64,000 nucleotides of DNA from Bacteroidota bacterium (GTDB taxonomy: Bacteria > Bacteroidota > Bacteroidia > NS11-12g > UBA955), in NCBI GenBank assembly GCA_030682255.1, contig JAUXOK010000011.1, positions 1 to 64,000 on the forward strand. Direction: 5' to 3'. Shown piece by piece: positions 34,013 through 41,811 of this stretch (its first letter is position 1; every line of letters begins with the position of its first letter). A program made the translations under genes and the position numbers. The notes beneath the pieces are model-generated. The model was not told where the DNA came from, made no database searches, and worked only from the letters and a program-made list of their open reading frames with translations.

Positions 34013-35332
34013 TTGTTAGTAGATAATCATTGCAAAATCATTTATAAATTAAGTTTAACATTAAAATCATTTTTAAGTTTGAATATAAACACAATTAAAA
34101 CACTTTGGCAAAATTCAAGTTCATTTGGACTGTTTATTTGTATGCTTTTCGTATTTAATTCTACCAATGTCAAGGCTCAAGAGAATTCAAAAGATTCATT
34201 AAAGTCAAATTATAGGAAAGAGTCTTCAAAAAAATGGTACGAGAGTTTTTCCATCAGAGGCTACAGTCAGATACGGTATAACAGACTTTTAGAAACCAAC
34301 CCACAACTTAAATGCGAACAATGCGATAGGTCTTGGGGCGATAAAGGCGGTTTTTTTATGCGAAGAATGCGTATTATTTTCTTTGGTCAAATCAGCGAGA
34401 GGGTTTATTTCTATGTTCAACCAGATTTGGCAAGTTCTGCTTCTAGCACAGGTTTGCATTTTGGACAAATTAGAGATGCCTATATGGATGTTGGATTGGA
34501 TGCCAAAAATGAATTCAGATTCAGAATTGGACAAAGCAAAGTGCCTTTTGGTTTCGAAAACATGCAATCGAGTCAAAATAGATTGGCATTGGATAGAAAT
34601 GATGGTTTAAACAGTGCCGTTTCTAACGAGCGAGATATTGGCGTTTTCTTTTATTGGGCACCCAAAAAAATCAGAGATCGTTTCAGTATGTTAGTAAAAG
34701 ACAATTACAAAGGCAGTGGCGATTATGGTGTTTTTGGATTGGGCGTTTATAATGGACAAACAGCCAACAGACCCGAAGCCAATAACAATCAACATGTTGT
34801 GGCAAGATTGACTTATCCTTTTGCTTACAAATCTCAAATTTTTGAACCATCCATACAAGCATACACGGGCTATTTTGTTGTCAATTCAGACAACAAAGCT
34901 AAAATGACTGCAGACAAAAACTACTTAGATCAAAGAATGGCGGTTTCTACTATTTTATATCCCCGTCCTTTTGGTTTTCAGTTTGAATACAATCAAGGCA
35001 GAGGACCAGAATACAACAAACAAACAGATTCCATAGAAACTAGGCCCATCAAAGGTGGATATGTTTTATTGAATTACAGGTTGCAATACAAAAACCATTT
35101 TATCTTTCCTTTTATCAGACATCAACAATTTGAAGGGGGCAAAAAACATGAGTTTGACGCACGTTCCTACAAAGTAAACGAAACAGAAATTGGCTTTGAA
35201 TGGCAACCCTACAAAACATTTGAACTGGTAGTGATGTACACCATTTCTGAAAGAAGGTTTGAAGATTCTGGTAACAAAAACAACCTACAAAAAGGTCAGT
35301 TGTTGAGAATACAAGCACAGTATAATTTTTAG
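34013..35332 (+). CDS. Phosphate-selective porin O/P family outer-membrane protein
   Basis: 439 residues as drawn from a TTG at 34013. The true start may be another TTG at 34079, since the signal peptide core is FGLFICMLFVFNSTNVKAQ and no ATG lies upstream of it. The mature chain has the OprO/OprP-like barrel pattern: SIRGYSQIRYNRL, MRRMRIIFFGQISERVYFYVQPDLA, FGQIRDAYMDVGLDAKNEFRFRIGQSKVPFGFENMQSSQ, and later paired strands ending in RIQAQYNF with a C-terminal Phe. It lies 55 bp after the Pit gene, so outer- and inner-membrane phosphate uptake would be made together. Confidence 0.9.
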   Translation: MLVDNHCKIIYKLSLTLKSFLSLNINTIKTLWQNSSSFGLFICMLFVFNSTNVKAQENSKDSLKSNYRKESSKKWYESFSIRGYSQIRYNRLLETNPQLKCEQCDRSWGDKGGFFMRRMRIIFFGQISERVYFYVQPDLASSASSTGLHFGQIRDAYMDVGLDAKNEFRFRIGQSKVPFGFENMQSSQNRLALDRNDGLNSAVSNERDIGVFFYWAPKKIRDRFSMLVKDNYKGSGDYGVFGLGVYNGQTANRPEANNNQHVVARLTYPFAYKSQIFEPSIQAYTGYFVVNSDNKAKMTADKNYLDQRMAVSTILYPRPFGFQFEYNQGRGPEYNKQTDSIETRPIKGGYVLLNYRLQYKNHFIFPFIRHQQFEGGKKHEFDARSYKVNETEIGFEWQPYKTFELVVMYTISERRFEDSGNKNNLQKGQLLRIQAQYNF

Positions 35333-35337
35333 GGAGA

Positions 35338-35396
35338 GGTTAATGGTTAATAGTTATTAGTTAAGGGTTATTAGTTAAGTGTTTAATAGTTAATAA
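35338..35396. repeat. TTAATGGTTA-type dispersed repeat without hairpin
   Basis: The stretch is made of GGTTAATGGTTAATAG, TTATTAGTTAAGGG and similar words, the same vocabulary that flanks the CCCGCAT hairpins at 8.97 and 21.6 kb. Here the hairpin is missing. It lies just after the porin stop. Confidence 0.65.
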
Positions 35397-35548
35397 ATGT
35401 CTGTCTTGTAAATATTTGTAAAAAGTAATGATTTAATCCATAGTTTTTAATCAAAGTTTAAAAACTGTTTTCAATGTGTCGATAATTTTGTCTTTAAGCA
35501 TAACAACAAGCTCATCGTTCGTAAATTCAGAATTTCTATTTCCAACAT

Positions 35549-36250
35549 TCAATTAAACATCTTTAAAAAACGCTTCGACATATGCTTAGTCGAAGTCAAC
35601 AATTGTTTAGGCGAAGCTAACAAATGTTCCATTCTATTCAACAATTGCTTGGGCGAAGCTAACAACTGCTCTGTTCTATTCAACAATTGTTTAGGCGAAG
35701 CTAACAAATGCTCCATTCTATTCAACAATTGCTTGGGCGAAGCTAAATGTTGTTCCGTTCTATTCAAATACTGTTGTGTTGAAGCTAACGGATGCTTTGT
35801 ACAAGTTAACCAAGGCAAGATACAAGCTGACGGATGCAAATGTAAAAGCTCGGAAGGAGTTTTTGCCTTCAACAAGACACTTTTTGACTCCAAAACAACC
35901 ATGTTAGAAGACAACAAAACAGGTTTTTGGTCGTACGAAGCAAATGTTGAATATAACATTGCTCTTGTTGACTTCAACATTGCAATATTCGAATCGAACA
36001 AAACAATATTTGAATCGAACATTTGAGTTGTCAGCTTGTCTTTTGCAAATGTTGAATCGTATGTTGAAGAAGTTAACTTGTATGTTGCGAAAGTTGACTT
36101 GTATGTTGGCTTGGTTTGATTCAACACCAACACATTTGAGACCTGACTCTTAGTGTAGAACCCAACTGACCAATACCAAATCCACCAACAACACAGCCAC
36201 ACAGTTAAAAAACTGCGTAAGTATTTCGATAAGGATTTGTGGCTTTTCAT
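35549..36250 (-). CDS. Membrane-anchored protein made of about 26 seven-residue repeats
   Basis: 233 residues from the ATG at 36250. After a basic start (MKSHKSLSKYLRS) comes one very Trp-rich hydrophobic segment at about 14-32 (LTVWLCCWWIWYWSVGF). Residues 44 to about 226 are heptads with the pattern x-S-T/P/N-x-x-x-L/Y/F: KSTFATY, DSTFAKD, DSNIVLF, then alternating ASPKQLL and NRMEHLL or NRTEQLL. The DNA under it is a 21-bp repeat in unbroken phase. A basic tail (KRFLKMFN) ends it. No family is recognised. The opposite strand is also open over much of the repeat, as expected for such DNA, but has no ATG or signal. The coding call is therefore moderate. Confidence 0.6.
   Translation of the reverse strand: MKSHKSLSKYLRSFLTVWLCCWWIWYWSVGFYTKSQVSNVLVLNQTKPTYKSTFATYKLTSSTYDSTFAKDKLTTQMFDSNIVLFDSNIAMLKSTRAMLYSTFASYDQKPVLLSSNMVVLESKSVLLKAKTPSELLHLHPSACILPWLTCTKHPLASTQQYLNRTEQHLASPKQLLNRMEHLLASPKQLLNRTEQLLASPKQLLNRMEHLLASPKQLLTSTKHMSKRFLKMFN
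35577..36122. repeat. About 26 phased 21-bp tandem repeats
   Basis: Units begin AACAAnTGn and continue with about 13 variable bases (GTTTAGGCGAAGCT or TTCCATTCTATTC in the youngest part, 35598-35765, where two unit types alternate to give a 42-bp super-period). From 35598 to the last clear unit at 36102 the distance is 504 bp, exactly 24 times 21, with no phase slip even where units have diverged. Confidence 0.85.
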
Positions 36251-36693
36251 GTTGAGGTAGGGATTAATGGAACGTTGTTGAGGGGTTCCGCATGTAATAC
36301 CGCATCTGTATTTATAATAGTCCAATAAAATCTAAGATTTTTTTGAACTAAATAAATACTATCGCGGCATATCCATTACTAAATTCAAATTATCCTTTGG
36401 CCTAATTTGAACTAAGTAATGGTATAAACTGCTGGAGGTGTAATAGTATTTTAACCTACAAAAAACCCTCACTAAAAAAACCGTTCACTTTGGCAACTGC
36501 TTTTTGTTTGGTGGATATGAACCATGGTTAAAGTAGTGAAATAAAAAAACGCATGCTAGAAGCTTTAAAATCATTCCATTAAATTTTAAAAATTCAGTTA
36601 TAAAATGTAGATTGAAGTATTTTTTTTGTAAAAAAATTTGGGATTTCAATAAATAAAGTGTTTACTTTGTAATAAATTTAAAAAATTAAGAAC
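36251..36693. other. Intergenic region with a long imperfect inverted repeat
   Basis: About 440 bp without a recognised gene. It holds the upstream region of the heptad-repeat gene (minus), an imperfect inverted repeat at 36373-36422, and the upstream region of the T9SS gene (plus), with a near-consensus -7 (TTACTTTG, 36662-36669). Nothing else is seen. Confidence 0.6.
36373..36422. repeat. Imperfect 20-bp inverted repeat
   Basis: CCATTACTAAATTCAAATTA (36373-36392) pairs with the segment 36403-36422 with two mismatches around a loop of 10 bases. There is no T-run, so it is more like an operator, a small-element terminus or a structured leader than a terminator. Confidence 0.6.
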
Positions 36694-38625
36694 ATGAAAT
36701 CAAATTTACAAACATCCGAAAAAGCCGTTTGTCTTAGCACAACGCACAACGCACAACGCACAAATTTAACCTTATTAATAATATTATTTTTATTTATTGG
36801 TACAATAACAAAAACGTTTGCACAGCCAATAGTTATTCAAAATAATACAAATTGGAATCCTTCAAGTCTACCATCAAGTGACTATAAAGATGGTATACAA
36901 GTTTTTAGTGGCGCAACCTTAACAATTGAAAATTTGACTTTATTGTTTACTGACAATGCTTTTTTTTCTATTTTTCCTGGAGGTCACGTTATTATAAAAA
37001 GTTGCACTTTGACTTCAAACACAAATTGGCAAGGGATTGATGTTGAAGGATATAGTAATTTAGAGCAATTTTCCACATTTCCTAATCCTGGTATTTTTAA
37101 TAATATAAATACTTTTGAAGGTGTTTTAAATAATAATCAAACTTCGTTAATAATTGAAAATTCTTCCATTCAATTTTCAAATTACGCTTTTCATTCAACT
37201 AATGGAGGTATTGTAAGGGTTAGAAACAGTGAATTTGGAAATATCGCGTATCATTATGGGAAATTTGACCCTTATCTATCAAATATTGCTCCTTTTGTAA
37301 ATGCTTCTTATATAATAGATTCTGATTTATATGGTGAAGCAAACTTTCAAAGCTTTATAAAGATTAATGGAAATAATGGAATTTATTTGGGAGGCATTTC
37401 AATAAGTAATTCAAATGATGATTATAGATTATGTAATAGGGGTGTAGGTATAGAGTGTATTAATTCTAATATTGTTATTTCAACAGGAGGAAATGTGTTT
37501 TGTAAAGAAACAGGTGGTTTAGCTTGTGATACCTTTCTTTGTGGTGGAAGATCTACAAATGAATTTGATAGATTAAGCAATGCAATAGTTTTTAAAAAAG
37601 AACCCATATTCAATACAGCCGGAATACAAACTAATGTCAATACATCTTATAAAACAATAATTAGAAATTCCATATTTTCAGATTGTATGAATTCAATAAC
37701 CTTAGATGATTATTCTTATTCTAGAATTTTTAAATGTGAATTTAATAATTCTGCAGCTACAAATATTGAATCGTACAGACAGTATCCACTTTCAGCTTCA
37801 TGTCATAATATTGATGATATTATTGATATTAATATTATAGGTAACACAAGAGGTATTAAAATTATTGAAAATCTGTTTGAGTATAATTCTTTTTCTGATC
37901 CTAATTTACCAAACGATGAATATACAAGAGGAATTATCCATATTAATGTCGATGGTAATGATGATTGGAAAAGTCATATTCATAATAATAGATTTTTAAA
38001 CACAAGCTCAAATAACAACATAAATTCTGATATGGTCACTGCAATTAAAGTTAATGGTACTACAAACTATGAAATTACTTGTAATGAGTTTGATAACATA
38101 GGATCTTGCATTTATATTGTATCAGGCAAAATAAATAGTCAACAAGGGTCTCCACAGGAAACTGCAAATAACACATTTCCTACACAGTTATCTGGCAGAT
38201 TCAGATTAAATAACCTAAATGGTCAACCAATAACTTATTTTCATACTTCTAATTCTCCTAATCCTAATAATATTAAAGACCCCTTGACAACTGGATATAC
38301 CTCTCTTCAGATGAAATTAAATTATAATATTGGTGTTTTCAAAGAAACTCAATGTATAATGACTTGTGCAAAGTTTTTAACAAAAATAGAAAAAATTGAT
38401 GGAGTTAATTCAATTAAAATTTATCCAAACCCTACAAATGATTTTTTAATAATAAACTCCAATAAGGATGATATTATATCTATTTATGATCTTATGGGAA
38501 GATTAATTAGTCATTTTAATGTATTAGAAAATGAAGATATGATTATTAATCTATCAAACTATAATAAAGGTATATATATTATTAGAAATCAAAACAACTC
38601 TATTAATAAATTTATAATCAATTGA
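36694..38625 (+). CDS. T9SS type A cargo protein with parallel beta-helix
   Basis: 643 residues. A polar 24-residue stretch precedes the signal peptide core (LTLLIILFLFIGTITKTFAQ), and that stretch contains a four-copy 7-bp repeat. The mature chain starts NNTNWNPSSLPSSDYKDGIQVFSGATLTIENLTLLF and continues with pectate-lyase-like beta-helix turns (VIIKSCTLTSNTNWQGIDVEG, IENSSIQFSNYAFHS, VRVRNSEFGNIAY). The last 75 residues are a type A sorting domain (IKIYPNPTNDFLIINS, ISIYDLMGRLISHF, YNKGIYIIRN, KFIIN). It probably works on the cell surface or outside. The next gene starts at a TTGA overlap. Confidence 0.88.
   Translation: MKSNLQTSEKAVCLSTTHNAQRTNLTLLIILFLFIGTITKTFAQPIVIQNNTNWNPSSLPSSDYKDGIQVFSGATLTIENLTLLFTDNAFFSIFPGGHVIIKSCTLTSNTNWQGIDVEGYSNLEQFSTFPNPGIFNNINTFEGVLNNNQTSLIIENSSIQFSNYAFHSTNGGIVRVRNSEFGNIAYHYGKFDPYLSNIAPFVNASYIIDSDLYGEANFQSFIKINGNNGIYLGGISISNSNDDYRLCNRGVGIECINSNIVISTGGNVFCKETGGLACDTFLCGGRSTNEFDRLSNAIVFKKEPIFNTAGIQTNVNTSYKTIIRNSIFSDCMNSITLDDYSYSRIFKCEFNNSAATNIESYRQYPLSASCHNIDDIIDINIIGNTRGIKIIENLFEYNSFSDPNLPNDEYTRGIIHINVDGNDDWKSHIHNNRFLNTSSNNNINSDMVTAIKVNGTTNYEITCNEFDNIGSCIYIVSGKINSQQGSPQETANNTFPTQLSGRFRLNNLNGQPITYFHTSNSPNPNNIKDPLTTGYTSLQMKLNYNIGVFKETQCIMTCAKFLTKIEKIDGVNSIKIYPNPTNDFLIINSNKDDIISIYDLMGRLISHFNVLENEDMIINLSNYNKGIYIIRNQNNSINKFIIN
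36737..36764 (+). repeat. Four-copy heptanucleotide tract in a coding 5' end
   Basis: GCACAAC occurs at 36737, 36744 and 36751, followed by GCACAAA at 36758. It lies between the ATG at 36694 and the signal peptide of the T9SS gene. Seven is not a multiple of three, so loss or gain of one unit would shift the frame. Confidence 0.85.
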
Positions 38626-41600
38626 AATTTAAATATATATATATCATATTAATCATTATTCAGACCAATATTTTTGCTCAATCATACAAATACTGGTCCT
38701 CTTCTGATAATCTTAATTTGTTTTATTTCAACGATTCAAACGACATAAAAGTTGATTATCGTTTTAATTCAAGTTACAGAAGCATATTCTCTAATATTTC
38801 AACGCCTAATGGAGATTTAATATTTTCATTTGTAGATGGATATAATATAACAGATGAAAATGGTAAAAATTTCAAAAACTCAATGGGTGTTTTAAGTTCT
38901 CATAATTCTGTTTTTTTGCAAACAGATTTTAATCAATGGAATTTAATAAGTGGATTCTTTTATGATTCAACTTATGATTTAACCTTTAAAATATCAAAAT
39001 CAATTGATGATAATAGAAATATTATATATGAATTTTATAAAAACAATCATAATTTTGATAATAAAGAAATACTAAACGCACCATTTGGTGTTTATTGTAC
39101 TAAAATTGAACGTGATAGTTTAAATAAACCCGAAATAACTGAAAAAAATAGATGTCTCGATGAAATAAGTAAATATTCAAAAAGATTACTAATAACAGAT
39201 GTTAAAAGAATAAATCAGTTTGAATATTATATTTTATTTCATGAACCCAATATTGAAGTGAAAGATAGAGTAAACAAATATTCAAAATTTTTTTTATTTA
39301 AATACTCTAAAAACAATATTGAATTTATAGATTCCATTAAGATATGTGTTTTTGATTTCTTAGAAAATGATATTAAGAGTAAACTAAAAGATAAAAAATA
39401 CATCAATTTTTTTATAAATAGTAGTTTTTTGAATAAAGCGTTAAATAAAATGTTTTTAAATTTTGAAATAAGTTGGTCAAGCAATAGTTACGATACTTTT
39501 GTTTATCATAAATCTATGTTAATTTCTTATGATTTGAAAAATAAATTTTCAAGTTCTTACAAAGTTGATTTTGAAAATGAATTCAACAATAACAATTTGG
39601 ATGATAAAAATAAAATATATACTTTTTTTAGGACAAATAACAGCAATTTACGTTCTCAAAATTATTTATCATCAAATGACAGTATATTTTATTATCTCAG
39701 AACTAAAGTAAAATATAAAAACTTTAAAGAAGAATATTTTATCAAAGAATTAGTTAAATGGGAATATTATAAAGATAATTTCAATAGTTCAACATTAGTT
39801 GATTACGTAAATAATGACAATACAACTATTTTAAGTAATGTTTTTTTAAATTCTTTTGGTGGCCTATCCTATTCAAAAAGTAATCATACTGATCAAACTT
39901 TAATTGTTTATCACATGAACAACAACAATGATCCAATTAGGAAAAGCTCCCAATCTTTTAATATACCAACCATTTGGAGCATATACAACTCATTTAATTT
40001 TACATTATACGATTATATAAAATTAAGACAAGCGCCTATTATTTTCAAAGATTGTGGTGCGTATGTAAATATTAAGAACAACTCAGATGAAAGTTTGGGA
40101 ATCAAAAATTACAAATGGTTTGTTGCTAAGAATGACAAATGGACAGAATGGGATACTTTTAATACCAAAGAATTGCCACAATTATTTTTTAAAAATTCTG
40201 GCAAATATTTATTTAAGCTACAAGCAAGTGCCCCAAACGGCTATGGCGAGTGGTACATAGACACTATCAAAGTGCGCATTCCCCCAAAACCCGTTGCCAA
40301 TTTCTATGCCCAAGATAGCATTGTTTGCCGCTACAAAGGTTTGCCTTTCAAAAACTATAGCAGTTCGCTACAAAACACCGCAGAAGACTATTTGTGGTCG
40401 TTTGGCGATGGCAAAACAAGTACCGATAAAAACCCCAATCACATTTATACAAACATTGGCAATTATACCGTAACACTGCACTACAAAAACGGCTATTGCG
40501 ATAGCACCCTCACCAAAAATCAATACATCACAGTAGTGGATGCGCCTAAACCTGGTTTTGCTATTAATACCACACAAGGTTGTGCGCCACTTAATATCTT
40601 CATTACAGACACTGTCAGAAGGCATGTGAGCGCCAAGGATTATTTCATCAGCGATGGTTCAGGTTGGGTGAATATTCCCAATGGCGAAACACAACTCAAT
40701 CACACCTTTAAACAAGCTGGCAAATACCGAGCAGTACAACGCTTAACAGGCTACACAGGCTGCGTTACCATGAGCGACAGTGTTTGGATACATGTTAGCC
40801 AAGGATTAACACCCAAAGATACCCTTGATGTGCAATTGTCTACCATCAAGACCAACGAAGAAATTGGTGTAACAGGCAAAAGCAAGTTGTTCAATATTGT
40901 GCCAGGTAATGCTTTCATTCAATGGCAAAGTCAAGCTGGAGCAGTTAAATATCAGGTGAACAAAGATGGCAGCCCTTATGCCCAAACTGAAGATACCTTT
41001 TACACCGACCCACGTTTATACAATCAAGATGCCACCTACACAGTGCAAGGCATAGACAGCTGCGGTAATAGAAGTAGTATGGGCAACGTGAGCAAACCTG
41101 TGTTTTTAAAATCCAACTTGCAGGGTAATAATGAATCGGTTTTGGTGCAATATTCGCCTTATTTAGATTTGCCAATAGGCGTAAATAGTTTACAATACGA
41201 GTTAGAAAAACTCACCGAAACCAATGGCATCTCCAAATGGCAACCTATTGCCCATCATCCACAACCACAAACACACACCGACCAAAACATCAATACACAA
41301 GGCCATTTGCAAGCTTGTTATCGTATAGCAGTCAAACACAATTCAGAAACCATCAGTTACAGCAATGTATCTTGTTCGCCTTTTGAGCCAGCGATATTCA
41401 TCCCAACAGGATTTTCGCCTAATGATGATGGGGTGAACGATGTTTATGAGCCAATGTATTATGGCATTCAAAGTTATCAATTAACAGTTTACAACCGCTG
41501 GGGAGAACAAGTTTTTCTTGGAGCAGACAACCAAGCTTGGACAGGCGAAAAACAATCAGAAGGCGTTTACACAGTTCAAATTCGTTATAGATTAAACACA

Positions 41601-41645
41601 GGCGTTTTAAAAACCCAAAACACCACCGTTACTTTGTTGAGGTAG
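38622..41645 (+). CDS. T9SS type B (gliding-motility-associated C-terminal) protein with PKD domains
   Basis: 1007 residues from a TTG that overlaps the previous stop (TTGA). Signal peptide KFKYIYIILIIIQTNIFAQ. Residues 20 to about 500 are Asn/Lys/Ser-rich and unrecognised. Then a PKD domain (about 555-640, YLWSFGDGKTSTDKNPNHIY, GNYTVTLHY), a second degenerate PKD-like domain, a fibronectin-like stretch (IQWQSQAGAVKYQVNKDG), and a type B end (FIPTGFSPNDDGVNDVYEP, YQLTVYNRWGEQVFLG, SEGVYTVQIRY). The DNA is extremely A/T-rich up to about 40,190 and much less so after it, so the protein looks chimeric. Likely exported by T9SS to the surface or medium. Confidence 0.88.
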   Translation: MKFKYIYIILIIIQTNIFAQSYKYWSSSDNLNLFYFNDSNDIKVDYRFNSSYRSIFSNISTPNGDLIFSFVDGYNITDENGKNFKNSMGVLSSHNSVFLQTDFNQWNLISGFFYDSTYDLTFKISKSIDDNRNIIYEFYKNNHNFDNKEILNAPFGVYCTKIERDSLNKPEITEKNRCLDEISKYSKRLLITDVKRINQFEYYILFHEPNIEVKDRVNKYSKFFLFKYSKNNIEFIDSIKICVFDFLENDIKSKLKDKKYINFFINSSFLNKALNKMFLNFEISWSSNSYDTFVYHKSMLISYDLKNKFSSSYKVDFENEFNNNNLDDKNKIYTFFRTNNSNLRSQNYLSSNDSIFYYLRTKVKYKNFKEEYFIKELVKWEYYKDNFNSSTLVDYVNNDNTTILSNVFLNSFGGLSYSKSNHTDQTLIVYHMNNNNDPIRKSSQSFNIPTIWSIYNSFNFTLYDYIKLRQAPIIFKDCGAYVNIKNNSDESLGIKNYKWFVAKNDKWTEWDTFNTKELPQLFFKNSGKYLFKLQASAPNGYGEWYIDTIKVRIPPKPVANFYAQDSIVCRYKGLPFKNYSSSLQNTAEDYLWSFGDGKTSTDKNPNHIYTNIGNYTVTLHYKNGYCDSTLTKNQYITVVDAPKPGFAINTTQGCAPLNIFITDTVRRHVSAKDYFISDGSGWVNIPNGETQLNHTFKQAGKYRAVQRLTGYTGCVTMSDSVWIHVSQGLTPKDTLDVQLSTIKTNEEIGVTGKSKLFNIVPGNAFIQWQSQAGAVKYQVNKDGSPYAQTEDTFYTDPRLYNQDATYTVQGIDSCGNRSSMGNVSKPVFLKSNLQGNNESVLVQYSPYLDLPIGVNSLQYELEKLTETNGISKWQPIAHHPQPQTHTDQNINTQGHLQACYRIAVKHNSETISYSNVSCSPFEPAIFIPTGFSPNDDGVNDVYEPMYYGIQSYQLTVYNRWGEQVFLGADNQAWTGEKQSEGVYTVQIRYRLNTGVLKTQNTTVTLLR

Positions 41646-41775
41646 TTGTTTGGTGGTTTGTTAATTGTGTATTAGTTTTCACGCATGAATTTGCCGGATA
41701 GATAAGAATAAATTGTATTTGGTCAGAAACTGTATAAAAAGTCATCAAAGTATAAATCAGTTTGGATAATTTAAG

Positions 41776-41806
41776 TTTCAAATCAAAAGATAATATCCTA
41801 CTTTTG
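41776..41806 (+). promoter_or_regulatory. Bacteroidota-type promoter of the envelope cluster
   Basis: TTTC (41776-41779), 19 bp, TACTTTTG (41799-41806). The GTG start of the flippase gene is at 41812, only 6 bp after the -7 element, so this transcript may be leaderless. Confidence 0.55.
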
Positions 41807-41811
41807 CCTTA

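Noticed and set aside
35649-36026. 125-codon plus-strand frame inside the 21-bp repeats
   Set aside because: It has no ATG, no signal and starts within the repeat; the minus frame has an ATG, a hydrophobic anchor and a defined end. Kept only as a finding, not as a gene.
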